Shown: positions 37,131-47,286 of the stretch, one piece after another
Layout of the letters: each line of letters opens with the position of its first letter
Position numbering within the stretch: the first letter of the stretch is position 1
Assembly (NCBI GenBank): GCA_937931165.1
Contig: CALHCI010000122.1
Location: 1-49,888 of the forward strand
Direction of reading: 5' to 3'
Source of the DNA: an uncultured Granulosicoccaceae bacterium
Lineage (GTDB): Bacteria; Pseudomonadota; Gammaproteobacteria; Granulosicoccales; Granulosicoccaceae
DNA length: 49,888 nucleotides
Program-made: the position numbers and the translations under genes
The notes under the pieces: model-generated
What the model was told of the DNA's origin: nothing
Databases searched by the model: none
Seen by the model: only the letters and a program-made list of their open reading frames with translations

Positions 37131-37697
37131 CTACTTGCTGTAGCGGCCAAAGTAGCGATGAAAACCAATACCGATTGATCTCATTGCTTCCGGGCCACCC
37201 ATGTAGAAATATTCGATGTTAACCGCGGTATGATCACTGCCAAAAAGGTTCATACCAAACGCAAATGCACCACCTGCCTGTAAATCATTGGCATCTACAG
37301 CATCGCTGTGAGTTCTGAGTGCGGTACCAACCGACGCATAGGCCATCACGTTGTTTGTCCACGTATAGTGATAGCGGAACATCGCAGCGCTGTAGGTGGT
37401 CACCGGGTCCTGAAACAGACTGTCGGGCTGGTCGGAACCAACACCAAAACGCGCTTCAAGCGAAAAGCCTTTTGGAAAAACATAACCGAACGTGGCGTTA
37501 AAGACGCTCATGTCCTGACCAACGTCGTCCTCTTCGTCAATGTCGCTGTTGGAAACCAGCAATCCCAGGTAGAAATCGGACCGATTCCAGTCATCAAGGA
37601 AATCCATTGTGTTCGACTTGATGGAATCCAGCGTGGAAGCGCCAGCACTGCCAGTCATGGCCGCGAGCATCGCCGCACATACCAGTGTCTTTTTCAT
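37131..37697 (-). CDS. Small outer-membrane beta-barrel protein
   Basis: A 188-residue protein from the ATG at 37697. The signal peptide MKKTLVCAAMLAAMTGSAGA is cut before residue 21. The mature chain shows about eight alternating amphipathic strands (SDFYLGLLVSNS, MSVFNATFGYVFP, FSLEARFGVG, YSAAMFRYHYTW, VMAYASVGTALR, GGAFAFGMNLFG, TAVNIEYFYMG, RSIGIGFHRYFG), as in OmpW/OprF-like barrels. The end HRYFGRYSK has aromatic residues but is not a classic terminal Phe. It precedes the Ig-like lipoprotein by 48 bases. The role is unknown; a transport or anchoring partner is possible. Confidence 0.82.
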   Translation of the reverse strand: MKKTLVCAAMLAAMTGSAGASTLDSIKSNTMDFLDDWNRSDFYLGLLVSNSDIDEEDDVGQDMSVFNATFGYVFPKGFSLEARFGVGSDQPDSLFQDPVTTYSAAMFRYHYTWTNNVMAYASVGTALRTHSDAVDANDLQAGGAFAFGMNLFGSDHTAVNIEYFYMGGPEAMRSIGIGFHRYFGRYSK

Positions 37698-38002
37698 TGA
37701 GGATCTCCGCTCGTTCAATCTGTTTTCGTGCAGTTAACATAAATGCACTTGTGGTCCGCTGCCGGGTAGCACGCGTGTCCACAGGTTCTCCTCAACAGGA
37801 CGGCAAGATGGCGAACAAACTTTAGATTAAACTTTCACTGTGTGGCTGCAGCTTCGTGATTTTAAACACAAATCACGTGCGGCTAATCCGGCAGCGAGCC
37901 GCCGGCGGCAATTCTGACAAACTGGCAAAGCGTTAATCAATCGCAATTAAACCGCCACGAAGTTGGACTTATACTGCCGCCCGAGCAACCGGAATACCGT
38001 AA
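37698..38002. other. Divergent gap between barrel and thioredoxin-like genes
   Basis: About 305 bases between divergent genes. The right part holds the candidate promoter described separately; the left part, next to the barrel gene, should hold the promoter of the barrel/lipoprotein operon, not resolved here. Confidence 0.5.
37947..37975 (+). promoter_or_regulatory. Candidate promoter of the thioredoxin-like gene
   Basis: A TATACT -10 box (37970-37975) lies 17 bases after TTAAAC (37947-37952), a partial match to TTGACA. It would give a leader of about 20 bases before the GTG at 38003. Confidence 0.35.
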
Positions 38003-38518
38003 GTGACCATTAAACTTCCCTTTCTGCTGGCTGTAAGCATTGCCGCACTTTGTGTGTTTTATTTCACAACTTCACAAGGCTTAAGCGCTGCCCCGTCGAC
38101 CACCATCACCACATCCGATGCAGTGCTGCACGATCTGGCTGGCGGAAAAACCAGACTGATCACGTTCTACTCACCGGATTGTGCTTTTAGCAAAAGCAAT
38201 GTTGCCGGGCTCAATGCCCTGCAAAACGAATTCGACGCTCAACCTTTTGATGTGATCGCGATTGCAATGTCCTACGACAACACAGCAGAGATTGAGAAAT
38301 TCATTGCTACCGAGCAACCACAATACGCCATGGCACACGACAGCGACGGATCGGTGGCAAACGCATTCCAGAATGTCCGGTTTACGCCAACTTCGTTTTT
38401 GATTGATGAATCCGGAAATATTGTCTGGAAGCACACCGGCAGAATGCCGGTAGCAAAAGTCAGTGCAAAGATTTCTACATTATTGAACGAACCGAAGATC
38501 GCGCAGCTGTCGCAGTAG
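38003..38518 (+). CDS. Exported TlpA/thioredoxin-like protein with a single active-site cysteine
   Basis: A 171-residue protein from a GTG start. Hydrophobic residues 5-22 form a signal or anchor, putting the domain in the periplasm. The thioredoxin fold follows: LITFYSPDCAFSKSN places C60 in the first active-site position, but the second is S63, so the motif is CAFS instead of CxxC. The cis-proline loop is VRFTPTSFLIDE and the end strand NIVWKHTGRMP. Without the second cysteine it cannot do a normal disulfide exchange alone; it may reduce mixed disulfides or act as a peroxidase-like or binding protein. It is convergent with rppH. Confidence 0.82.
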   Translation: MTIKLPFLLAVSIAALCVFYFTTSQGLSAAPSTTITTSDAVLHDLAGGKTRLITFYSPDCAFSKSNVAGLNALQNEFDAQPFDVIAIAMSYDNTAEIEKFIATEQPQYAMAHDSDGSVANAFQNVRFTPTSFLIDESGNIVWKHTGRMPVAKVSAKISTLLNEPKIAQLSQ

Positions 38519-38538
38519 CCTTCGCCCGGGCGGGAAAA

Positions 38539-39033
38539 TTACTCCCGACTTGGCTGACCTTCGGGAAACACCAGCGGCGCCAGCTCTTCGAGCGCACCAC
38601 GATACACATCACGCTTGAAGAAAATGACTTTTCGCATCGGCAGCCAGTAATCCACCCACTCCCAGCTGTCGAATTCGGGCTGATCACTGTGATCGAGCCT
38701 GACGTGTGACTCATCTCCGACCAGTCGCAACATAAACCAGATCTGTTTTTGACCAATGCACAGCGGTGTCTGATGTTTTCGGATGTAGCGCGTTGGCAGC
38801 CGATAGCGCAGCCAGTTGCGCGTACAACCCATCACTTCGACATCGGTTTTCGCTAGCCCGGTTTCCTCTTCGAGCTCACGGAACATCGCCTGTTCAGGCG
38901 TTTCCGAGCGCTTGATACCACCCTGCGGGAACTGCCAGGAATCTTTACCATAGCGCCGTGCCCAGAATACCTTACCAGTGCCGTCACTCAGGACGATACC
39001 CACATTTGGTCTGAAACCGTCGGAATCAATCAT
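38539..39033 (-). CDS. rppH: RNA pyrophosphohydrolase (Nudix)
   Basis: RppH removes pyrophosphate from the 5' end of mRNA, which starts its decay by RNase E. This 164-residue protein begins [17 protein letters not shown], the family opening, and has the Nudix box spread over residues 38-60: [17 protein letters not shown] then [15 protein letters not shown] and [11 protein letters not shown] are further RppH marks. It follows dcd on the same strand after 122 bases. Confidence 0.95.
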   Translation of the reverse strand: MIDSDGFRPNVGIVLSDGTGKVFWARRYGKDSWQFPQGGIKRSETPEQAMFRELEEETGLAKTDVEVMGCTRNWLRYRLPTRYIRKHQTPLCIGQKQIWFMLRLVGDESHVRLDHSDQPEFDSWEWVDYWLPMRKVIFFKRDVYRGALEELAPLVFPEGQPSRE

Positions 39034-39155
39034 AGTGGCACCAGTTATACGCTCGCTGCTTTTCTACCAGATTTTTCCACAATCCACAGTTGGCTTCAAC
39101 GCAACTTCCAGCAGGTCTGACAACCAGATACGCATTCGGGTTAGCTGGCAAACCA

Positions 39156-39722
39156 TCAGGTTTTCGGCAGTGTGACACCGCGCTGCCCCTGATATTTGCC
39201 CGATCTATCCGCATAACTCGTTTCACAGACCTCGTCAGATTCCAGAAACAGCATCTGTGCCACGCCTTCATTGGCATATATTTTTGCCGGTAGCGGTGTG
39301 GTATTGGAAAATTCCAGCGTGACATGACCTTCCCACTCGGGCTCAAGCGGTGTGACATTGACGATGATGCCGCAACGGGCATAGGTTGATTTACCCAGAC
39401 AAATCGTCAGCACATTGCGCGGAATACGAAAATATTCGACCGTGCGAGCCAGTGCGAACGAATTGGGTGGAATGATGCACACATCACTTTGCACATCGAC
39501 AAAACTCTCGGTATCGAAGTTTTTAGGATCGACCACCGCATGGTTGATGTTGGTGAAAATTTTAAATTCATCGGCGCAACGAACGTCATAGCCATAGCTT
39601 GAAGTGCCATAGGACACAATTTTATTGTCCGCCGCGTCACTTCGTACCTGACCGGCCTCGAAGGGCTCTATCATGCCGTGCCCCGCCATCTCGCGTATCC
39701 AGCGGTCTGATTTAATAGACAT
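39156..39722 (-). CDS. dcd: dCTP deaminase
   Basis: Dcd deaminates dCTP to dUTP, the main source of dUMP for thymidylate in many bacteria. The 188-residue protein matches the Pseudomonas type: [42 protein letters not shown] (catalytic Arg) and [14 protein letters not shown] (catalytic Glu), and the end [12 protein letters not shown]. It starts 12 bases after the mrp stop, so the two are in one operon. Confidence 0.96.
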   Translation of the reverse strand: MSIKSDRWIREMAGHGMIEPFEAGQVRSDAADNKIVSYGTSSYGYDVRCADEFKIFTNINHAVVDPKNFDTESFVDVQSDVCIIPPNSFALARTVEYFRIPRNVLTICLGKSTYARCGIIVNVTPLEPEWEGHVTLEFSNTTPLPAKIYANEGVAQMLFLESDEVCETSYADRSGKYQGQRGVTLPKT

Positions 39723-39733
39723 AACCGCTGTAC

Positions 39734-40825
39734 TCAGGTGGACTGAATGACAATATTCGGGAAGCTCGCACTGTAGTCTTTGGCCTGATTGGCCAGCGCC
39801 GCCGCCGCCTTGCGCGCAATTTCACGATAACGCATTGAAATAGCACCTTCCGGGTCACTGACAACGGTCGGCTTGCCGCCATCTACCTGCTGTCGGATCG
39901 AGATATCGAGCGGCAACGAACCGAGCAGATTCAACTCGTAATCCTGTGCCATTTGCGCACCTCCGCCACTACCGAAAATCGCCTCTTCGTGACCACACTC
40001 ACTGCACACGTGGCTGCTCATGTTTTCGACAATACCGAGAATCGGCACCTCGACTTTCTCAAACATCTTTAGACCCTTGCGCGCATCAAGCAGCGCAATG
40101 TCTTGTGGTGTAGTGACAATAATTGCGCCGCTGACCGGCACCTTTTGCGCGAGTGTCAGCTGTGTGTCGCCAGTACCCGGTGGCAGATCTATCACCAGAT
40201 AATCGAGGTTGCCCCAGTTAGTATCGTTGAGCATTTGCTCTAGCGCCTGAGTGACCATTGGTCCGCGCCAGATCATCGGTGTTTCTTCATCAATCAGATA
40301 ACCGATCGACATGGTCTCAACACCGTAGTTACACATCGGCTCAATGGATTTGCCGTCTTCTGACTCCGGCTGACCGGACAGCCCCATCATGCGCGGCTGG
40401 CTGGGACCGTAGATATCTGCGTCGAGCAACCCCACCACACCGCCTTCGGCGGCAAGTGCCAGCGCCAGATTGACCGACGTAGTGGACTTGCCCACACCGC
40501 CTTTACCCGACGCCACGGCAATGATGTTCTTGACGTTTTCCATACGCTTGACACCATGCTGCACAGAATGCGCAATGATTTTGGTGCTGATGTTGAAGGT
40601 CGCACTGCTGATGCCATCGAGCGCGGTCACCAGCGGTGTCATTGCCGCAGTCATCTCCTCATGCAGACCATTGCACGGATACGGCATCGCCAGATCAATT
40701 TCAACGTTCGATCCGTCGATCCGCACATCCCGGATGTACTTACCCTTGTGCAGGTTTTTTCCGGTATTCGGGTCTGTGTAGCCAGCGAGCGCCTGCTCGA
40801 CAGCAGCCTTGTCTGTGCTTGACAT
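39734..40825 (-). CDS. mrp: Iron-sulfur carrier ATPase Mrp/ApbC
   Basis: Mrp binds and passes on [4Fe-4S] clusters with help of a P-loop ATPase. The start is the ATG at 40825, giving [16 protein letters not shown]. An N-terminal MIP18-like domain (about 1-95) precedes the ATPase, with the deviant Walker [40 protein letters not shown], and the cluster-binding [12 protein letters not shown] (CxxC). The length of 363 residues is normal. It is divergent from metG, as in many gammaproteobacteria. Confidence 0.94.
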   Translation of the reverse strand: MSSTDKAAVEQALAGYTDPNTGKNLHKGKYIRDVRIDGSNVEIDLAMPYPCNGLHEEMTAAMTPLVTALDGISSATFNISTKIIAHSVQHGVKRMENVKNIIAVASGKGGVGKSTTSVNLALALAAEGGVVGLLDADIYGPSQPRMMGLSGQPESEDGKSIEPMCNYGVETMSIGYLIDEETPMIWRGPMVTQALEQMLNDTNWGNLDYLVIDLPPGTGDTQLTLAQKVPVSGAIIVTTPQDIALLDARKGLKMFEKVEVPILGIVENMSSHVCSECGHEEAIFGSGGGAQMAQDYELNLLGSLPLDISIRQQVDGGKPTVVSDPEGAISMRYREIARKAAAALANQAKDYSASFPNIVIQST

Positions 40826-41030
40826 GAACTGTTCTGCCTTAATTGTCGGTAATTTTAATGGTGAGCCATGATACACCAGCTAAGTGACTCTGCCAGCCCA
40901 CCTGACCTGCCTGTGTTATTTATAAGTGAAGTACGTCTAACCAGTCGGGTTACGCCCGGTACAACCTGACAGGATCATTTGAAACCACGCATTGTTATGA
41001 CGTTCCGAGTCCCCGCCGACTTAAAAACGC

Positions 41031-41036
41031 TATACT
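41031..41036 (+). promoter_or_regulatory. Candidate -10 box of metG-rsx
   Basis: TATACT, 30 bases before the metG ATG. No good -35 box lies at 16-18 bases upstream, so this is weak. Confidence 0.28.
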
Positions 41037-41066
41037 TTGTGCCCCCGTCGAACCGACCATCACAGC

Positions 41067-43115
41067 ATGAATCAACCATCTCAGCCGGATAACGCTGCGA
41101 GTAGAAAAATTCTGGTAACAGCAGCCCTGCCATATGCAAACGGCCCGATCCATCTGGGCCACATGCTTGAGTACGTTCAGACTGATATCTGGACTCGATT
41201 CCAACGCATGCGCGGGCACGACACCACCTGGGTGTGGGCTGATGATGCGCACGGTACACCGATAATGCTGTCAGCTCAGAAAGCCGGTATCGAACCGCAG
41301 CAGCTCATCGACGAAATGAAACAAGAACACGAAAAAGACTTCGTCGATTTTGAGCTGAGTTTCGATAACTTTCACACCACCCACTCCGACGAAAACCGCC
41401 ACTTTGCCGAACTCATTTATTCGCGGCTTAAGGAAGGCGGGCATATCACCACGCGTGAGATCGAACAGCTGTACGACCCGGAGGCAGAGATGTTTCTGCC
41501 AGACCGTTTCGTACGCGGCACCTGTCCCAAGTGCCACACTGAAGATCAGGACAGTGATGCCTGTGAGAATTGCAGCACGACCTATGACGCAACAGAACTG
41601 ATTAATCCGCGCTCGGTAGTCACCGGTGCCACACCAGTTAAAAAACTCTCCGAACAGTACTTTTTTAAACTCGGTAATTTCGAGGCAATGCTGCGCGAAT
41701 GGACCACTGGCGAACAACTGCAACCGGAAATCAGTAACAAGCTCAAAGAATGGTTTGACGGTGGATTGATGGACTGGGATATCTCACGCAACAAACCGTA
41801 CTGGGGATTTGAAATTCCGGATGCACCGGGAAAATACTTTTATGTGTGGCTGGATGCACCTATTGGTTACATGGCCAGTCACAAGCATCTGCTTGGGGAT
41901 AATACCGCGGAGTTTGACAACTACTGGCAGGCCGGCTCAACCACCGAGCTAATCCATTTTATTGGTAAAGATATTGCCTACTTTCATACGCTGTTCTGGC
42001 CCGCCGTGCTGGAAGGCGCCGGTTTCAGAAAACCATCGCAGGTGCATTGCCATGGATTTTTAACAGTCAACGGGCAGAAAATGTCCAAGTCGCGTGGCAC
42101 CTTTATCAAGGCGCGAACCTATCTGGATCATCTGTCCCCTGAATATTTGCGCTACTACTTTGCCGCCAAGCTTAACGCAAAAGTCGAAGACATCGATCTG
42201 AATCTCGAAGACTTTGTCGCCCGAGTCAATTCTGACCTGGTTGGGAAAGTGGTTAACATTGCCAGTCGCTGTGCCGGCTTTATCACTTCCCGCTTTGACA
42301 GCACACTGGCAGACAGTCTTCCACAGACCACACTGTTCGAAGAGTCCGCTGCTGCCGGAGACACTATTGCACAAGCCTATGAGTCACGTGAATACAGCAA
42401 GGCAATACGCGAGATCATTGCACAGGCAGACAAGGCTAATCAGTACATTGCCGAGCACGCCCCGTGGACACTGATTAAAACGCCGGGCAGTGAACAACAG
42501 GTCCATGAAATCTGTACCCTCGGCATTAATCTGTTTCGCAATCTGATTATTTACCTGAAACCGGTTCTGCCGGAAATTGCCGCACAGACTGAAGCTTTTC
42601 TAAAGCACGAACCGCTGCAATGGCAGGACTCGAAGGCACCACTGCTTGGACACGGGATAGAGAAGTTCAAGCCACTGATAAAACGCATTGAATCAGACAC
42701 CATTGAAGCGATGGTCAATGCATCAAAAGAAAGCATGACAGAAGAGACCACCATACAGTCCGGACCACTGCACGATGATCCGGTATCAGCGGAAATAACC
42801 TTTGAAGACTTTGCCAAAGTGGATCTCAGAGTGGCTACTATCGTTGCTGCAGATCATGTTGAAGGAGCTGACAAACTGCTGCAGCTAACGCTTGATATTG
42901 GTGGTGAAACCCGCAACGTATTTGCAGGGATAAAATCGGCATATAGTCCGGATCAATTGGTCGGCCGGCAAACCGTGATGGTGGCTAATCTCAAGCCGAG
43001 AAAGATGCGCTTTGGTATGTCTGAAGGCATGGTACTGGCTGCCGGTCCCGGTGGTAGTGATCTGTTTGTACTCACACCCGACACCGGCGCAACAGCAGGT
43101 ATGCGAGTCAAGTAA
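41067..43115 (+). CDS. metG: Methionyl-tRNA synthetase
   Basis: MetG charges tRNA-Met. From the ATG at 41067 (the open frame goes ten codons further up, without homology) the class I catalytic domain shows [18 protein letters not shown] (HIGH site) and [13 protein letters not shown] (KMSKS). A zinc knuckle has CPKC and CENC about ten residues apart. The C-terminal 100 residues are the EMAP/Trbp111-like tRNA-binding dimer domain ([34 protein letters not shown]). The length, 682 residues, is of the E. coli type. rsxA starts three bases after its stop, so the electron-transfer operon may share this transcript. Confidence 0.97.
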   Translation: MNQPSQPDNAASRKILVTAALPYANGPIHLGHMLEYVQTDIWTRFQRMRGHDTTWVWADDAHGTPIMLSAQKAGIEPQQLIDEMKQEHEKDFVDFELSFDNFHTTHSDENRHFAELIYSRLKEGGHITTREIEQLYDPEAEMFLPDRFVRGTCPKCHTEDQDSDACENCSTTYDATELINPRSVVTGATPVKKLSEQYFFKLGNFEAMLREWTTGEQLQPEISNKLKEWFDGGLMDWDISRNKPYWGFEIPDAPGKYFYVWLDAPIGYMASHKHLLGDNTAEFDNYWQAGSTTELIHFIGKDIAYFHTLFWPAVLEGAGFRKPSQVHCHGFLTVNGQKMSKSRGTFIKARTYLDHLSPEYLRYYFAAKLNAKVEDIDLNLEDFVARVNSDLVGKVVNIASRCAGFITSRFDSTLADSLPQTTLFEESAAAGDTIAQAYESREYSKAIREIIAQADKANQYIAEHAPWTLIKTPGSEQQVHEICTLGINLFRNLIIYLKPVLPEIAAQTEAFLKHEPLQWQDSKAPLLGHGIEKFKPLIKRIESDTIEAMVNASKESMTEETTIQSGPLHDDPVSAEITFEDFAKVDLRVATIVAADHVEGADKLLQLTLDIGGETRNVFAGIKSAYSPDQLVGRQTVMVANLKPRKMRFGMSEGMVLAAGPGGSDLFVLTPDTGATAGMRVK

Positions 43116-43118
43116 CCC

Positions 43119-43694
43119 ATGACCGGGCTGTCTTTAATTTTGCTCGGCACCGTATTGGTCAATAATTTTGTATTGATCAACTTTCTCGGGCTATGCCCGT
43201 TGATGGGTACATCAAGGCAGCTCTCCACCGCACTCGGCATGGGGCTGGCAACCACGTTTGTACTAACGCTTGCTTCTATTGCAAGCTATGCAATCAACAG
43301 TTGGGTACTGGAGCCCCTCGGGCTTGAGTATCTGCGGCTGATCTGTTTCATACTCATTATTGCAGGGCTGGTGCAGTTTACTGAACTGTACATTCGTAAA
43401 TCGAGTCCGTTGTTGCACAGTGTATTAGGTATTTTTTTACCATTAATCACCACCAATTGCGCGGTGCTTGGCGTGGCACTGTTAAGTATCAGAGAAAACA
43501 GCTCACTCATTGAAGCGGCATTTTACGGCTTTGGTGCCGCCATTGGCTTCACACTGGTATTGCTTCTTTTTTCTGCGATGCGTGAACGACTTGAAACCGC
43601 CGATGTGCCACAACCATTCCGCGGCACTGCCATCGCCATGATAAGCGCCGGACTGATGTCTCTCGCATTCATGGGCTTCAGTGGCATGGTTTAG
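43119..43694 (+). CDS. rsxA: Electron transport complex subunit RsxA/RnfA
   Basis: RsxA is one of two related six-helix membrane subunits of the Rnf/Rsx complex, which moves electrons between ferredoxin and NAD with ion pumping, and in enterics reduces SoxR. This 191-residue protein opens [19 protein letters not shown], with the conserved cysteine, and repeats the pattern in [16 protein letters not shown], the second half of the internal inverted repeat that holds a membrane iron-sulfur centre. It is the first gene of the run rsxA-B-C-D-G-E, three bases after metG. Confidence 0.96.
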   Translation: MTGLSLILLGTVLVNNFVLINFLGLCPLMGTSRQLSTALGMGLATTFVLTLASIASYAINSWVLEPLGLEYLRLICFILIIAGLVQFTELYIRKSSPLLHSVLGIFLPLITTNCAVLGVALLSIRENSSLIEAAFYGFGAAIGFTLVLLLFSAMRERLETADVPQPFRGTAIAMISAGLMSLAFMGFSGMV

Positions 43695-43698
43695 CCAT

Positions 43699-44190
43699 AT
43701 GACCGGTATCGCTGTAATCACAATACTCGCCGTAATCATCGGCGCGATACTGGGGTATGCCTCTTCGTGGTTCCCCGCAGACAACGATTCACTGGTAGAA
43801 AAAATTGACCGTCTATTGCCGCAGACACAATGCGCGCAGTGCGGGTATCCGGGCTGCCGACCCTATGCAGAGGCACTGGCCAATGGCGATGCAGAAATCG
43901 ACCAATGCCCTCCCGGTGGCAGCGAAGGTATTGCTGCCCTTGCCGCACTGCTCGACAGAAAAGTCATACCACTAAATCCGCAATACGGTGTGGAAAAACC
44001 ACTGAGTGTTGCGGTAATCAGAGAAGCCGAATGCATCGGTTGTACTCTCTGCATCAAGGCCTGTCCGGTCGATGCCATTATCGGCGCACCAAAGCTGATG
44101 CACACGGTAATATACGATCACTGCACCGGCTGCGAATTGTGCCTGCCACCCTGCCCTGTCGACTGTATTGATCTGGTGAGTGACGTTTGA
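43699..44190 (+). CDS. rsxB: Electron transport complex subunit RsxB/RnfB
   Basis: RsxB is the iron-sulfur subunit that takes electrons from ferredoxin. From the ATG at 43699 (the frame reaches back into rsxA, so the earlier GTG is rejected) it has one N-terminal membrane helix, a four-cysteine cluster motif [15 protein letters not shown] with a later Cys in DQCPPGG, and two ferredoxin motifs [16 protein letters not shown] and [16 protein letters not shown]. The length is 163 residues, slightly shorter than the E. coli protein because the C-terminal tail is missing. It starts four bases after rsxA stops. Confidence 0.95.
   Translation: MTGIAVITILAVIIGAILGYASSWFPADNDSLVEKIDRLLPQTQCAQCGYPGCRPYAEALANGDAEIDQCPPGGSEGIAALAALLDRKVIPLNPQYGVEKPLSVAVIREAECIGCTLCIKACPVDAIIGAPKLMHTVIYDHCTGCELCLPPCPVDCIDLVSDV
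44175..44180 (+). promoter_or_regulatory. Shine-Dalgarno GGTGAG for the rsxC TTG start
   Basis: GGTGAG lies six bases before the TTG at 44187-44189 inside the end of rsxB, supporting this overlapping start. Confidence 0.45.
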
Positions 44191-45692
44191 ATATCCTTCA
44201 CCTAAGAGACAACCGGCAACGCGGACTGCACTGGTCAAAACCGCGGGCACGGCCAATAGAAACGCTGCCTGTTCCGGATACGCTGTACATTCCAATATCA
44301 CACTGGCAACAAACGACAGCAGAGTTGCTGGTTACAACCGGCAGTACACTATACAAAGGACAACCACTAACACGAAGTTACAATCACAATGTGATCATTA
44401 CTCATGCCAGTAGTTCAGGTGAAGTCATTGATATTTCAGACAACCGTATTGCCATTAAAACCGACGGACGGGATGAGGTCAGCGACGAACTGACTAAAAC
44501 AACCGACAGTCTTTCACGTCAGGAAATCACTGACATTGCACACCGCAATGGACTGACCGGACAAGGAGGCGCAGGTTTTCCATTGGCGAGAAAAATCGCA
44601 AGCCTGCCACAACAGCCACAATTGTTACTGGTTAACGCCGCAGAATGTGACCCTGACATTCACTGCGACGATGCGTTGATACAAGCGTATGCACCATTGG
44701 TAGTTGAGTCTGTTTTAACTATCGCTGAGGCCTGCGAAATTGACCGGGTTGTCATCGGTATTGAAAACGACAAAACAAGATCAATTGAACAGCTGCAACA
44801 GGCAATGGCCAGGCAAACGGCTCGGCAGAATATCGAACTGGTCACGATCCCCTCGCAGTACCCGAGTGGTGCAGAAAACATTCTCTTACAACTTTGTACC
44901 AGTGAACAACCGGGGCCACACGAATCACTCGCGTCTGCAGGCATTCTTTCAATGAATATTGCCACGTGTTATGCGATGGGTCAGGCAGTGTTTAACGGCA
45001 TGCCACCGATATCCAGAATCACTACAGTGGTAACACCGGACGGCAGACACCGCAATTTCAAATTATTAACCGGCACACCCGTCAACCATATATTGGATTA
45101 TGTTGCCTACGAGCGGCCAATTGCCTCAATAGAACAGGAAGTACCGTTGCATGTAACGCAAGGTGGCCGGATGATGAGTGAAGCATTAGATACACAAGCT
45201 GTCATTACACAGCAGAGTAATTGCATTACTATCTCCAATACAAAAGGAGTGCAATCATCAGTACCCTGCATCAGGTGTGGTGCATGCTCTGATATCTGCC
45301 CCGTCCGGCTAATGCCACAGCATTTACACAAGGCGGCAACACATTTTGACGCCCAACAACTGGACAACCTCAATGTAGACCGATGCATTGAGTGCCGATG
45401 CTGCGATGTGGTGTGCCCCAGCGCTATACCGCTGACCGCACAATTTATTCAGGCAAAAGAACACAAGCACAGGCAGAACAACGAACAAATAGCCGCTGAC
45501 CTTGCAAAGCAACGTTACGACAAACGGCAGCGGCGGTTGCAAAAAGAACGGTCAGGCAAACGAAGAACAAGCTTGAAAGAGAAAGCCGCCCCGGCAACAC
45601 CACAGTCGAGAAAAGATCTGATTGCACAGGCGCTAAAACGCAGTGCGAAAAAAAAGCCGAATGACGCGGCTGATAACGGATCGAGCCATTGA
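44187..45692 (+). CDS. rsxC: Electron transport complex subunit RsxC/RnfC
   Basis: RsxC is the cytoplasmic subunit expected to bind NAD and FMN. The N-terminal RnfC barrel domain is followed by the Rossmann-type region with [32 protein letters not shown] and [12 protein letters not shown], and then two ferredoxin motifs, [17 protein letters not shown] and [17 protein letters not shown] Lys/Arg/Gln-rich tail ends the protein. At 501 residues it lacks the long Ala-rich extension of enteric RsxC. Translation begins at a TTG that overlaps the rsxB stop by four bases. Confidence 0.94.
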   Translation: MNILHLRDNRQRGLHWSKPRARPIETLPVPDTLYIPISHWQQTTAELLVTTGSTLYKGQPLTRSYNHNVIITHASSSGEVIDISDNRIAIKTDGRDEVSDELTKTTDSLSRQEITDIAHRNGLTGQGGAGFPLARKIASLPQQPQLLLVNAAECDPDIHCDDALIQAYAPLVVESVLTIAEACEIDRVVIGIENDKTRSIEQLQQAMARQTARQNIELVTIPSQYPSGAENILLQLCTSEQPGPHESLASAGILSMNIATCYAMGQAVFNGMPPISRITTVVTPDGRHRNFKLLTGTPVNHILDYVAYERPIASIEQEVPLHVTQGGRMMSEALDTQAVITQQSNCITISNTKGVQSSVPCIRCGACSDICPVRLMPQHLHKAATHFDAQQLDNLNVDRCIECRCCDVVCPSAIPLTAQFIQAKEHKHRQNNEQIAADLAKQRYDKRQRRLQKERSGKRRTSLKEKAAPATPQSRKDLIAQALKRSAKKKPNDAADNGSSH

Positions 45693-46675
45693 ATACCCCA
45701 ACGGAGCGTTCTGTCTCTGATGTGATGCTGCTGGTATTGCTCGCACTGCTGCCCGGCTTTTGTGTGTTTTTATATTTGACCGGCTGGGGCGGCGTGATCA
45801 ATTGTATGATCGCCATCGTTACCGCCTTGATCGCAGAGGCCGTTGCAGTTCGCCTCCGGCATGGCTCGGTTCGTATCACCCTCACAGACTATTCAGCTGT
45901 GGTGACTGCAATTTTACTGGCGCTGTGTCTGCCACCCTTGCTGCCGTGGTGGATAGTTTCCCTGGCAACACTGTTTGCCATTCTGCTGGCCAAGCAGGTC
46001 TATGGCGGGCTTGGACAAAATCTTTTTAATCCGGCCATGGCCGGTTATGCGCTGGTGTTAATCAGTTACCCGCTTGATCTCAGCACCTGGTTAACATTGC
46101 CAGAGGGCTTTAGCATGTCGTTGAGTGATGCATTGTCTATCGTGTTCAGTGGCGGGCTGAGTCAATCAGAGCAATACGATGCACTGACCGGTGCGACCGC
46201 CCTGAGCAGGCTTTATGATTTAAACCTGCAATCCGTCGACCTTGCGCAACTCGCACCGGAAATAAGCGGTACCTTTGGCGCCCGATATAGCGAATGGTTG
46301 AACCTGGCGTTTTTAATCGGCGGGCTGGCACTTGTTTTTTTAAAGGTGATCACCTGGCATTTACCGGTAGCGTTGATTGCAGGTGTTGCAACCTGTGATC
46401 TGCTTATAGGTGGGCCCTACCCCGACCTTACGTTTCATCTGTTCGGTGGTGCGACCATGCTCTGTGCTTTTTTTATTATCACTGACCCGGTCAGTGCACC
46501 TGCAGGAAATCGTGCACGACTCATATTCGGCTTCTTTACGGGATTACTGATTTATTTAATTCGCAGTTTCGGCAGTTATCCCGACAGCGCTGCGTTTGCG
46601 GTGTTACTGATGAACTGTTGCGTACCGATGCTGGACCGTCTGGATAATCATATTAACAGCAGGCCAACGCGGTGA
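45689..46675 (+). CDS. rsxD: Electron transport complex subunit RsxD/RnfD
   Basis: RsxD is a membrane subunit with a covalently bound FMN. This 328-residue protein has about nine membrane segments, the opening SVSDVMLLVLLALLPGFC, KQVYGGLGQNLFNPAMAGYA, and the flavinylation motif LTGATALSRL, in which the threonine should carry FMN. FFIITDPVSAPAGNRARLIFG is a family mark near the end. The TTG start overlaps the rsxC stop by four bases; later ATG codons would cut into the conserved N-terminus. Confidence 0.93.
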   Translation: MNTPTERSVSDVMLLVLLALLPGFCVFLYLTGWGGVINCMIAIVTALIAEAVAVRLRHGSVRITLTDYSAVVTAILLALCLPPLLPWWIVSLATLFAILLAKQVYGGLGQNLFNPAMAGYALVLISYPLDLSTWLTLPEGFSMSLSDALSIVFSGGLSQSEQYDALTGATALSRLYDLNLQSVDLAQLAPEISGTFGARYSEWLNLAFLIGGLALVFLKVITWHLPVALIAGVATCDLLIGGPYPDLTFHLFGGATMLCAFFIITDPVSAPAGNRARLIFGFFTGLLIYLIRSFGSYPDSAAFAVLLMNCCVPMLDRLDNHINSRPTR

Positions 46676-47286
46676 GTGCTGTGAGTGCCACAGCACTGTC
46701 TAAACGTGACGCTGTAGCACTGGGGTGCTTTGCGCTGGCGGTTGGAGTAATTCTGGTCCTTGCCAATGCACTGACAAGCGATGCCATTGAAAACAACGTA
46801 CAACAGCGATTTAATGCCGCACTGACCGAAGTACTTCCAGCCGACTATTTCGACAACGATATCAAACTATCACCACTCACCTTTGAAGATACAACGCAAC
46901 TGAAAACCAGAACGGTTTATCGTGGATGGAATAACAATGCACCCGCTGCCGTGGTGATCAGCACACACACACCAGACGGCTATTCAGGTCGTATCGACAT
47001 GCTTATTGGCCTTACGTATGATAGTGAAGTTACCGGTGTCCGGGTACTGAACCACAAAGAAACCCCCGGCCTCGGAGACGATATCGAAATAAGAAAGTCC
47101 GACTGGATACTCAGCTTTAACGGTAAACAGCTTGACGCCGGATTGCGCTGGGAGGTCAAGCGCGATGGCGGAGATTTCGACCAGTTTACCGGCGCTACCA
47201 TTACCCCACGCGCCATTGTGCGTGAAGTCAGACAAACGATCGAATGGTTCGCGCAGCACCGACAACAGATTTACAGCACTAAATGA
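46672..47286 (+). CDS. rsxG: Electron transport complex subunit RsxG/RnfG
   Basis: RsxG is a membrane-anchored periplasmic subunit with covalent FMN. It has one N-terminal helix (about 11-32) and an FMN-binding domain: YSGRIDMLIGLTYDSEVTGV, LNHKETPGLGDDIE, and the flavinylation site DQFTGATITPRAIV, with the threonine of TGAT-T as the likely FMN ligand. The length of 204 residues is typical. The GTG start overlaps the rsxD stop by four bases; another GTG three codons later is possible. Confidence 0.94.
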   Translation: MSAVSATALSKRDAVALGCFALAVGVILVLANALTSDAIENNVQQRFNAALTEVLPADYFDNDIKLSPLTFEDTTQLKTRTVYRGWNNNAPAAVVISTHTPDGYSGRIDMLIGLTYDSEVTGVRVLNHKETPGLGDDIEIRKSDWILSFNGKQLDAGLRWEVKRDGGDFDQFTGATITPRAIVREVRQTIEWFAQHRQQIYSTK

